A DNA stretch of 64,000 nt, taken from an uncultured Acidimicrobiaceae bacterium (GTDB lineage: Bacteria; Actinomycetota; Acidimicrobiia; Spongiisociales; SHLN01). Location of the stretch: positions 1-64,000 of the forward strand of contig CAMYMH010000002.1 of assembly GCA_947259275.1 (NCBI GenBank). The letters run 5' to 3'. The position numbers and the translations under genes are program-made. Below the pieces are notes generated by a model that was not told the DNA's origin, ran no database searches, and worked only from the letters and a program-made list of their open reading frames with translations. This document shows positions 49,683 through 58,385 of the stretch, one piece after another. The first letter of the stretch is position 1. Every line of letters begins with the position of its first letter.

Positions 49683-51467
49683 ATGGACAATGCCCCGGCC
49701 CTCACCCCGTTTCCACTCGACGTACTGCTGGGGCGGGTTGCCCACGAGTGGGAGACTCGTCAGCGCATCTTCGACCTACCAACCGCCCGGTTCTGGAAGC
49801 GATCCGCCGCCGTTGACCTCTCGATGGAGTTCATGGGAAGGCCGGCTGCCACCCCGGTCGGTCCGGCGGCCGGGCCCCACAGCCAGATGGCGCAGAACAT
49901 CGTGCTCGGCTGGCTGGCCGGTGCCCGGGTGTTCGAGCTGAAGACGGTGCAGGTGCTCGACGAGCTCGAGATTGGCCGGCCATGCATCGACATGGAGACG
50001 ATCGGCTTCAACATCGAATGGAGCCAGGAGCTTCTGGTCTCAGAGTCCCTCGAGGAATATGTCAAGGCGTGGATGATGATCGAGATCCTGCGTCGCTGGG
50101 AGCCGCTGCATCCGTTCCTCGGGGAGGACCCGGGGCCATACGTTTTCGATATGTCGGTCGGATACGACCTGGCGGGGATCCAGACCGACAAGGTTGCCGG
50201 GTTCATCGACTCGATGCGCGACGCCGGCGACGTGATCGATCGGCTGCGGCCCACGATCCCTGAACCGTTCGCCGCCTTCCGCGACCACGACTTCCCAGCC
50301 GCCATCTCCGACACCCTCACCCTGTCGACGTTTCACGGTTGCCCGCCAGACGAGATCGAGGCCATGGTCAAGCACCTGATGGACCGCCACGGGCTCGATG
50401 TCATCGTCAAGCTCAATCCGACCCTGCTCGGTTTTCCCCGGGTGGCGGAGATTCTCCAGAAGGATCTCGCCTACGAGCACATCCGGCTCAATCGCCTGTC
50501 GTTTGTCGACGATCTCGAGATCGGCCGGGCGGTTGACCTGATCACCGATCTCCAGAAGTACGCCGCCAGGCTGGAACGCCGCTTCGGGGTCAAACTCACC
50601 AACACGATGGTGGTGAACAACGATCGCGACTTCCTTCCCGAAGACCCGATGTACATGTCGGGCCCCCCGTTACACGTGTTGGCGACCAGCCTGCTCGACG
50701 ACCTGCTGAGCACGATGCCGGGAACCTTCATGGTGGCCGGCCACGACGGTCCGGTCCAGGTGAGCTTCTCGGCCGGCGTGGCCAAAGGAAACATCGGCGC
50801 CACGATTGGGATGGGCGTTGCGCCGGCGACGCTGAGCTCCGATTTATTGCGACCCGGAGGCTACGGGCGCCTCGAGCCGATGATCCGTCAGCTCGAGAAG
50901 GACATGGAAGCGGCCGGGACCCGCACGCTGGGGGAGTGGCACCAGCACAGCTGGAATGCCGCCCGGGCCGGGGGGTTCCGTGGCCCGGCCGAGGCCCACA
51001 TGACGGACATCGTCAAGGGGCACGGCAAGTCGCAGTACGACCTGTACGCCCACGAGGATCCGCCCCGCCACGTCGATCACGACCTGGAAATGTGGGGATG
51101 CGTGGCGTGCAACTTCTGCGTCACCGTCTGTCCGAACGACGCCTTCTTCCGGCTGCCGACCCCGGAGGGTGCCGGCATCAGCGGCCGTCAGCAGTACTTC
51201 GTGTTGGCGGAGCTGTGCAACGAGTGCGGCAACTGCATGGTGTTCTGTCCCGAGAACGGCGACCCCGCCAAGAGGAAGCCCAAGCTGTATCTGGATCCGC
51301 GCAGGTTCGCCCTGGGAGAGGGCCAGGGTTTCCTACTCACGGCCGACAATGGGGGCGTGGGGATCACGGCCCGAGAGGGGTTCGACACCGAGCTCCCGCG
51401 ACTCGACTTGCTATTGAACGACGCCCGCGAGGGAATCCCGATCCGGACGGGCGATCTCCAGGGATGA
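49683..51467 (+). CDS. compact YgfK-like protein (TIM-barrel + two [4Fe-4S] motifs, no GltD-like module)
   Basis: GPAAGPHSQMAQNIVLGWLAGARVFELKTVQVLDELEIGRPCIDMETIGFNIEWSQELLVSESLEEYVKAW collinear with YgfK; CVACNFCVTVCP and CNECGNCMVFCP; no dinucleotide-binding motif. Confidence 0.85.
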   Translation: MDNAPALTPFPLDVLLGRVAHEWETRQRIFDLPTARFWKRSAAVDLSMEFMGRPAATPVGPAAGPHSQMAQNIVLGWLAGARVFELKTVQVLDELEIGRPCIDMETIGFNIEWSQELLVSESLEEYVKAWMMIEILRRWEPLHPFLGEDPGPYVFDMSVGYDLAGIQTDKVAGFIDSMRDAGDVIDRLRPTIPEPFAAFRDHDFPAAISDTLTLSTFHGCPPDEIEAMVKHLMDRHGLDVIVKLNPTLLGFPRVAEILQKDLAYEHIRLNRLSFVDDLEIGRAVDLITDLQKYAARLERRFGVKLTNTMVVNNDRDFLPEDPMYMSGPPLHVLATSLLDDLLSTMPGTFMVAGHDGPVQVSFSAGVAKGNIGATIGMGVAPATLSSDLLRPGGYGRLEPMIRQLEKDMEAAGTRTLGEWHQHSWNAARAGGFRGPAEAHMTDIVKGHGKSQYDLYAHEDPPRHVDHDLEMWGCVACNFCVTVCPNDAFFRLPTPEGAGISGRQQYFVLAELCNECGNCMVFCPENGDPAKRKPKLYLDPRRFALGEGQGFLLTADNGGVGITAREGFDTELPRLDLLLNDAREGIPIRTGDLQG

Positions 51468-51684
51468 GCCCCGAAACCGTCGCGCCAAGAGCACGGGAAC
51501 GCTCCCCGCAACCGGGGGTGGCCGGGTGGGATCGTGTCACCGACTATGGCCCCATCAGGTCGACTGACCAAGAGCTCCTCCCCTTGCGACCAGCTCAGGG
51601 CTATCGGAACGCATCGCGACCGGCTGGCCGCCTCCCCCGGCTGACCTGGGAGGTCTGAGGCAATCCGGCCGGAGAGAAGATGGG

Positions 51685-52773
51685 CTACAACTGGGGCGGT
51701 TCGTCGCGACCGCCGGTCCCGAGCTCGATCAGCTGGCCGACCGTGCGCACCGGGGCGAGGGCTACGAAGGCGAGCCCCTTGCCCACCACGCCGGTCATTT
51801 TGCGCAGGCTGGGCCCACCAATGAACCCGCGTCGCGAGAAGTAGATCCATTGCCCGATGGCTACCGTCGCCATGACTCCCAGCAGGGCGAAGTACCCCCA
51901 TCGCCATTGCAGTTCAGGGATGTTGACGAAGTTCATGCCGTACAGCCCGGCCAGCAGGGAAAGCGGCAGCAGGATGGCCGCGTAAACAGTCAGCACCTTC
52001 ATGACCTCGTTCATGCGCTCGGAGACGGCGCTCCGGTACGTGTCCAGCACCGCGGACAAGAGGCTGCGCGAGGCGTCGAGTGACTCAACGAGTCGGTAGT
52101 GATGGTCGTAAACGCTCTGGAATTGTCGCCGGGCCCGATCACTGAGCAACTCCGAGAATTCCCCGCCCAGCCGCAGAAGCACCTCGCGTTGCGGGCCGAT
52201 CGCCCGTCGAAGCACCACGGCATCGCGCCGGAGGGCCTGGACGTCGAGGATGACCCGAGGATCCGACTGGAGCGAGCGTTCTTCGAGCTCTTCGATCTGC
52301 TCGTCGAGCTCGTCGAGGAGTGGCAAGTAGCGCTGACCCTGCGTCTCGGCGATCCGGCCAAACATCTGGTCGGGACCTCCCCGGCAAAAGGCTGGTGCGC
52401 GCAAGGCGTTCTCGAGGACAAAGGCGACAGCAGGCGACCGGTCACGGTGGAGCGTGATCAGGAAGTCCTCCCCGAGGATGAAGTCCAATTCAGAGGTTGC
52501 CAGCTTGTCCTCGCGGCCACCGGCGCCGTGCAGCACCGCAAACACGTATCCACCCCAGTCGTCGACTTTGGGGAAGATGCTGTAGTTGTGGATTTCCAGC
52601 AAGGTGAGCGGATCGATGGCGAAGCGCTCTCCGAGATCACGGAGCTCTTCCTCGGATGGATCGAGAACGTCCATCCAGATCCAGCCGTGATCATGTCGGG
52701 CGGTCGTGAGCTCCTCGAAGGGGCGTTCAGTGAGCGTTCCGCCGTGCTCGAGCTTGTGGAAGAGCCGAATCAT
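51685..52773 (-). CDS. CorA family divalent cation transporter
   Basis: C-terminal LYGMNFVNIPELQWRWGYFALLG (GMN motif), two TM helices. Confidence 0.92.
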   Translation of the reverse strand: MIRLFHKLEHGGTLTERPFEELTTARHDHGWIWMDVLDPSEEELRDLGERFAIDPLTLLEIHNYSIFPKVDDWGGYVFAVLHGAGGREDKLATSELDFILGEDFLITLHRDRSPAVAFVLENALRAPAFCRGGPDQMFGRIAETQGQRYLPLLDELDEQIEELEERSLQSDPRVILDVQALRRDAVVLRRAIGPQREVLLRLGGEFSELLSDRARRQFQSVYDHHYRLVESLDASRSLLSAVLDTYRSAVSERMNEVMKVLTVYAAILLPLSLLAGLYGMNFVNIPELQWRWGYFALLGVMATVAIGQWIYFSRRGFIGGPSLRKMTGVVGKGLAFVALAPVRTVGQLIELGTGGRDEPPQL

Positions 52774-52975
52774 GGGGCCGATTATGGGTGGGCGGGCCGT
52801 CAGTATGGCGGATCTCGGGGAGGGTTTGTCTACTCACGCCCGACGGCGGCCACCTTGCCGAGCGATCAGCGTGCCCTTTCACGAATCGTGGGTCGGCGTT
52901 GCCGGTCGCGCCTTGCGTGGTTGCCCGGCCGTTGTCGGCGTTCTCGTCGCTGCGCCGTTGGTGGGAACGGCCCAC

Positions 52976-53057
52976 CGGGCTGCCCCTGCGGGGCAGCCCG
53001 ACTCCCGCCAAGCGGGAGTAGAAACGATGTCGACCGGGCGAAGCCCGGTCTACATCG
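52976..53057. repeat. three tandem perfect/near-perfect hairpins overlapping ygeW-like 3' end
   Basis: CGGGCTGCCCC-tgc-GGGGCAGCCCG; ACTCCCGC-caa-GCGGGAGT; CGATGT..ACCGGGC-gaa-GCCCGGT..ACATCG. Confidence 0.85.
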
Positions 53058-54024
53058 TTAGCGCCATGACCGCCTTTTGGGCGTGGAGGCGGTTCTCGGC
53101 CTGGTCGAAGACGGCGCTCCAGCGGCCGTCGATGACGCCGTCGGTCACCTCGACGTTGCGGTCGGCGGGGAGTGGATGCATGTAGATGGCGTCTTGGTCG
53201 GCCAGCTCCATCCGCCGCTCGTCGGTGATCCAATCTGTGTACTGCTTGGATATCTCGGCGGACTCGTCGAGGTCGTCGGTGGTGAGCATGGATCCCCAGC
53301 TCTTGGCGTACACGACGTCGGCCCCGGCCATGCCCTCGTCGAAGTCCTCAACGATCTCGAAGCTGCCGTGGGCCTTCTTGGCGTTCTCCTCGGCCTGGGC
53401 GACCACCTCGGGCATGAGCTTGAACTCGGGCGGCCGGGTGAGCCGCACGTTCGCCCCGTAGCGGGTCATGAGCAGGATGAGGCTCTGGGGCACGCTGAGC
53501 GGCTTCTGGTAGCTGGCCGCATAGGCATAGCTGACGTTGATGGTGAGATTCTTCGGATCGCCCTTGTGCTCGAGGATGGTCTGGAGGTCGGCCAGCGCCT
53601 GGAAGGGGTGATACCAGTCGCACTGCATGTTGAGCACCGGGGTACGGCTTGCCTCGGCGACGGCCCGGATGTAGTCGTTGCCGATGCCCCAGTCGACCTG
53701 GCGGATGGCGATGCCGTCGTTGTAGCGCCCGAGGATGTCTCCGATCTCCTTCCAGGTGTCGCCGTGGCCGATCTGGGTGCTGGTGCTGTCGAGGAACATT
53801 GCGTGCCCGCCCAATTGGGCCATTCCGGCCTCGAAGCTGGCCCGCGTCCGGGTGCTGGAGAAGAAGAACAGCATCGCCAGGACCTTGTTGTCCAGGTACG
53901 GGTGCGGCTCGCCGAGCGCACGCTTGCGCTTCAAGTCGAAGGCGACATCCAGCACCGTGTCCAGCTCGTGCTTGGTCCACTCCTGAGTAGTGATCATGTC
54001 CCGTCCACGCAGGTATGTCTGCAT
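53050..54024 (-). CDS. ygeW: YgeW-like knotted carbamoyltransferase
   Basis: FFFSSTRTRASFEAGMAQLGGHAMFLDSTSTQIGHGDTWKEIGDILGRYNDGIAIRQVDWG; MQCDWYHPFQALADLQTI; YQKPLSVPQSLILLMTRYGANV. Confidence 0.8.
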   Translation of the reverse strand: MQTYLRGRDMITTQEWTKHELDTVLDVAFDLKRKRALGEPHPYLDNKVLAMLFFFSSTRTRASFEAGMAQLGGHAMFLDSTSTQIGHGDTWKEIGDILGRYNDGIAIRQVDWGIGNDYIRAVAEASRTPVLNMQCDWYHPFQALADLQTILEHKGDPKNLTINVSYAYAASYQKPLSVPQSLILLMTRYGANVRLTRPPEFKLMPEVVAQAEENAKKAHGSFEIVEDFDEGMAGADVVYAKSWGSMLTTDDLDESAEISKQYTDWITDERRMELADQDAIYMHPLPADRNVEVTDGVIDGRWSAVFDQAENRLHAQKAVMALTM

Positions 54025-54039
54025 TAACTCTCCTTGTGT

Positions 54040-54768
54040 CTAAGCCCCGGATCTCCGCCTGATGAGACGGAAACGGAGCAAGTCGTCGCGAAAGAATGAG
54101 GTGGCTTGCACCACCGGAGTGTTGTCCTGGTCGAACCCGATCTCGTCGAACGAAATGGCGGGTGTGCCCTGCTTGACCCCGAGCTGCTTGGCCTCGTGAG
54201 CAGACAGCACCACCGGAACGATCTCCGACAAGTAATAGGAGAGGTTCCGGTCGGCGTTGGCCTCCAGCAGCGACGGCAGCGGCTGGGCGCCGTCGACCGC
54301 CCCCTCATCGTCGATGAGCTGAGCCGGGATCCGATTGATGGTCAGGACTACCGGCTTCCGGTTCTCCAGAAAGAGCTTCTCGATCACCACCAGCGGATCC
54401 CCCGGCTCGATAGCCAGCTCGGCTGCGGTTGCTGCGCCCGCCGTCTCCCGGTCTATCCGCAGAACCTTGACCGAGGGGGTGTAGCCGTGGTCCTCGAGCA
54501 CGTCTTCATAGGCCCAGATCTCCTCGAGCCGGGACTTGATCTGGAGGCCGGGTTCATTGACGAACGTGCCGGCGCCCTGCTTGCGGTAGATGGCTCCCTC
54601 CTGTTCCAGGCGCGAGAGGGCGTCGCGAACCGTGGTGCGGCTGACTCCAAGCTCGGCAGCCAGCTCGGTTTCGGACGGGATGCGGCCTCCCTCGAAGTCG
54701 CCATCGACGATCCGCTCTTTGAGATTGGTCTTCACCTGGTCGGTGAGGGAAGGGCTGCGGTCAATCAT
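54040..54768 (-). CDS. GntR family (HutC/UTRA-type) transcriptional regulator
   Basis: N-terminal wHTH GRIPSETELAAELGVSRTTVRDALSRLEQEGAIYRKQGAGTFV, UTRA-like C-terminal domain. Confidence 0.9.
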   Translation of the reverse strand: MIDRSPSLTDQVKTNLKERIVDGDFEGGRIPSETELAAELGVSRTTVRDALSRLEQEGAIYRKQGAGTFVNEPGLQIKSRLEEIWAYEDVLEDHGYTPSVKVLRIDRETAGAATAAELAIEPGDPLVVIEKLFLENRKPVVLTINRIPAQLIDDEGAVDGAQPLPSLLEANADRNLSYYLSEIVPVVLSAHEAKQLGVKQGTPAISFDEIGFDQDNTPVVQATSFFRDDLLRFRLIRRRSGA

Positions 54769-54800
54769 TTCAGTTTCGGTTGTGTCGTCGGGTGATCATG

Positions 54801-54816
54801 TTGTATGATTGTATGA
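54801..54816. promoter_or_regulatory. candidate GntR operator, tandem TTGTATGA repeat
   Basis: TTGTATGATTGTATGA in the divergent gntR / carbamoyltransferase intergenic region. Confidence 0.5.
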
Positions 54817-54878
54817 CAAATAGTACCGACGTTGAACCCGGTTGTCCAACTCCGAGGTCTTCCCCTCCCTTGAGGGCG

Positions 54879-54917
54879 GCCGGGCTTCGCCCGGCTCAGG
54901 AATTGCTTCGCAACTCC
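54879..54917. repeat. two hairpin modules in the leader of the divergent carbamoyltransferase
   Basis: GCCGGGC-ttc-GCCCGGC and GGAATTGC-ttc-GCAACTCC. Confidence 0.65.
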
Positions 54918-54973
54918 ACAGGCGGGATAGGAACCGGCACTCAACAAACCAGCCTCTGCACAAAGGAGTGAAC

Positions 54974-55924
54974 ATGCGCAGCTTTGCGGGACGCGACATC
55001 CTGTCGCTGAAGGAATTCGAGCGTAACGAGTTCGAGCACCTCTTCGGTATCGCCGACCGGCTCGAGCCCATCGCCCGCGAGCGGCGCAACACCGACCTGC
55101 TGTCGCACAAGACCCTCGTAACGGCGTTCTACCAGCCTTCCACCCGCACCCGCCTCGCCCATGAGGCTGCCATGCACCGCCTGGGCGGCCACGTGACAGG
55201 TTTCTCTGATGCCAAGATGACCCGGGCCGGCGACTTCTACCAGGAGTCCATCAAAGACACCGTTCACATGCTCGAGTACTACGGCGACGCTCTCGTCATG
55301 CGCCATTTCCAGCAGGGTGCCCCGCACGAAGCGGCCAAGTGGGCATCGATCCCGGTCATCAACGCCGGTGACGGCTGGGGTGAGCACCCCACCCAGGTAT
55401 TGACCGACCTGTACACGGTTGACCGGGAGATGGGCAGTGTCGACGGCAAGACGTTCGTCTGCATCGGCGACCACCGGATGCGCACGATGCACTCCATTGG
55501 ATATGCCCTCTCGCAGTTCGATGCCGAGATGGTGATCCTGGCCCCGGAAGAAATGTCGCCCACCAAGGAGTTCCTGGCCGAGCTCGACGAGAAGGGAACC
55601 ACCTGGCGCATTGCCGACCACATTGATGAGGTCATCGCCGACGCCGACGTCATCTACATGGAGCCGGTGGTGCAGCCCGACTACACCGCCAGTCGCCAAG
55701 AGAAGCAAGCTGAGTACGGGCTCACGCCTTCCAACTATCAGATCACTCGCCAGGTGATGAAGAAAGCGAAGTCGGACTCGATCGTGCTGCACTCGCTACC
55801 GCGGATGGACGAGCTCTTGCCGGAGGTCGACAACACCCGCCACGCCCGCTACTGGCAGGAGGCCTACAACGGCGTGGTCATGCGGATGGCGTTGCTCGCC
55901 AGCGTGCTGGGCGCAGTGGAGTAG
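54974..55924 (+). CDS. divergent ATCase/OTCase-family carbamoyltransferase, second substrate unknown
   Basis: FYQPSTRTRLAHEAAMHRLGGHVTGFSDAKMTRAG; INAGDGWGEHPTQVLTDLYT; VLHSLPRMDEL; non-canonical MEPVVQPDYT at the usual TRVQ position. Confidence 0.85.
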   Translation: MRSFAGRDILSLKEFERNEFEHLFGIADRLEPIARERRNTDLLSHKTLVTAFYQPSTRTRLAHEAAMHRLGGHVTGFSDAKMTRAGDFYQESIKDTVHMLEYYGDALVMRHFQQGAPHEAAKWASIPVINAGDGWGEHPTQVLTDLYTVDREMGSVDGKTFVCIGDHRMRTMHSIGYALSQFDAEMVILAPEEMSPTKEFLAELDEKGTTWRIADHIDEVIADADVIYMEPVVQPDYTASRQEKQAEYGLTPSNYQITRQVMKKAKSDSIVLHSLPRMDELLPEVDNTRHARYWQEAYNGVVMRMALLASVLGAVE

Positions 55925-55927
55925 GCG

Positions 55928-56869
55928 ATGCCGCGAGCAGTCATAGCCATCGGCGGCAACTCGCTGATCAAAGACAAAGAACACCAGTCGATCGAGGACC
56001 AGTATGAGGCCGCCGGCGAGACCGATCAGCACATCGCCGATCTGGTCGCTACCGGATGGGACGTGGCCATTTCCCACGGCAACGGTCCCCAGGTCGGGTT
56101 CATCATGCGGCGCTCGGAGCTGTCCCGGTCTGAGTTGCATGAGGTCCCGATGGACGTGGCCGGCGCCGATACTCAGGGTGCGATCGGCTACGCCCTCCAG
56201 CAGAACCTCGTCAACGACTTCCGGGCGATGGGGATCGACAAGCCCGTTGCCACCGTCGTCACCCAGGTAGAGGTCGCCGCCGACGACCCGGCCATGCTCA
56301 ACCCCTCGAAGCCGATCGGCACGTTTCTCGACGAGGCGGAAGCCAGGAAGCGGGCAGCCGAGGAAGGCTGGAATGTGGTTGAGGACGCCGGTCGCGGTTG
56401 GCGCCGGGTGGTCGCCTCACCCCAGCCCACGCGCATCGTCGAGATCGACGTGATCCGCCAGCTCATCGACTCGGGTGTCATCGTCATCTGCGTCGGCGGC
56501 GGCGGGATTCCGGTTGTGGCGGACGAGCAGGGCGATCTGCACGGCGTGGCCGCCGTCATCGACAAGGATCTGGCCTCGGCGCTGCTCGCCAACGAAATCG
56601 ACGCCGACCTGCTCATAATCTCGACCGCGGTGGAGAAGGTGGCACTCCGGTTCGGGACTCCCGAGCAGGAGTGGGTGGACCGGTTCACGCTTGCCGAGGT
56701 CAAGCAATACCTGGACGAAGGCGTCCACTTCGCCGAGGGATCGATGGCCCCCAAGATGCGGGCCGTCGTCCAGTTCCTCGAAGCCGGCGGCAAAGAGGCA
56801 CTCATCACCAATCCCGAGAACATCATGCGAGCCATGGAAGGCGAGACCGGAACCCGAATCGTCCCGTGA
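55928..56869 (+). CDS. arcC: carbamate kinase
   Basis: AVIAIGGNSLIKDKEHQSIEDQYEAAGETDQHIADLVATGWDVAISHGNGPQVGFIMRRSEL; CVGGGGIPVV. Confidence 0.93.
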   Translation: MPRAVIAIGGNSLIKDKEHQSIEDQYEAAGETDQHIADLVATGWDVAISHGNGPQVGFIMRRSELSRSELHEVPMDVAGADTQGAIGYALQQNLVNDFRAMGIDKPVATVVTQVEVAADDPAMLNPSKPIGTFLDEAEARKRAAEEGWNVVEDAGRGWRRVVASPQPTRIVEIDVIRQLIDSGVIVICVGGGGIPVVADEQGDLHGVAAVIDKDLASALLANEIDADLLIISTAVEKVALRFGTPEQEWVDRFTLAEVKQYLDEGVHFAEGSMAPKMRAVVQFLEAGGKEALITNPENIMRAMEGETGTRIVP

Positions 56870-57135
56870 TCGAATTGGCCTTCTGAGGAGGATCGCGCGA
56901 CTGTAGCCGCGTCCTCCAACCCTTACCCCGAACCGAAATTGACGGTTGAGAGTAACCTCTTTCTGTGAGGGGTTGGTGACAGAAAGTGGGCAGGTGATGC
57001 AGACCCCTGATGCCCGATGAGGTTCCTGCAGCTGGGGCGCGGGCCCGATCCGTTCCCAGACAGCCATACGCGGTCGAAACACTGAGGAAGTTGAGGGTCA
57101 AGAACCACCGACGTTCGCATGGGCATATTGCACCG

Positions 57136-58385
57136 GTGAAGGCAGCTCAGATCCACGCCCCTCGAATTGTATGCGTGCTGGGACCCGCCCGTGGCGGTAC
57201 GTCGCTCGCTACAAGGTTGCTCGCCCTCCTAGGTGTCTATCTCGGGCCGGATGAACGTATCCATCAAGCGTGGGACTTCAACGAGAAAGGGTCGTGGGAG
57301 TATCGCCCCTTCTGGGAGATCGATAGGGAGATCCTCACGCGTCTGTTCGGACCGGATTGGATGTTGAGCTTGCCTCCGCTGCCGACCGGTTGGGCCGATC
57401 CGCCGGCTTTCGAGGACTTGAAGCAACGGGCGAGAGCCGCGATTAGCCAAGACTTTTTCGCCGCACCGGTTTGGGGTTGGAAGCATCCTCAGACCTGTCT
57501 GACCTTGCCGTTTTGGCAATCGATCTTGCCCTCAATGACGTATGTCGTTTGCGTGAGGGAACCTGCGGAAGTAGCGGCGTCTGCTAATGAGAAATTGGGG
57601 TGCACCTTCGAGCAAGGTCTTTACCTCTGGCTCCGTTTCCTCCTCTCAGTTCTGGAACACACCGAACCAGACGAAAGACTCCTCATCTCTACGACGATTG
57701 GTTTCGCGATCCCTCAGAGCAGTTGGACGCCATGGCGCGACTGCTAGGAAGGCTGGAGCGGGCCGAATCTACTGAGTTGAGGCGTGCGATTGAGGGGTTA
57801 ATCGATCAGAATCCATGGAAGCATCGGATGCCCATAACGATTAAGGATCGCGGTGTTGAAGGGTGCCCTCGGGCCGATCTGCTCCGCGTGGTCCAGCCCC
57901 TATATGACTGCTTACGTAGCCAGGGGCATCTCGACGTTGACTTGGCCGATCGATTCCGGAGCGCCTGCGATCTCGTTGGCAGGGAGGCTGCTGTATCTAA
58001 CCAGGCCGCAAGGCAGGCTGAGCATGAAGCATGGATGAGCGAGCTTCGAATATCACATGTAGAACTCAGGCGCGTGATCCCTGCCGGTGAGTCCCTCGCT
58101 CTAATTGACGACGGCACCTTTCCTCCCGAGTCGTTCCCGGATTGGCGCGTTATCCCTTTCCTGGGGCGGCACGGGACATACTGGGGATCGCCGGGGAACA
58201 GCGAGGAGGCGAGTCGCGAATTCGAACGGATACGTCAGGTTGGGATTGGCTTTGTGGTGTTCGGGTGGCCCGCCTTCTGGTGGCTCGAGCACTACTCGGA
58301 TTTCCACGGCCACCTTCGCTCAACATCCAATCGCATTCTGGCAAGCCGTCGTTTGGTCGTGTTCGACCTTCGGCGGGCATCCTGA
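57136..58385 (+). pseudogene. sulfotransferase-like gene split by one frameshift
   Basis: RIVCVLGPARGGTSLATRLLALLG ... LLSVLEHTEPDERLLI in one frame, then LYDDWFRDPSEQLDAMARLLG...FVVFGWPAFWWLEHYSDFHGHL in another; junction near 57690. Confidence 0.7.
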
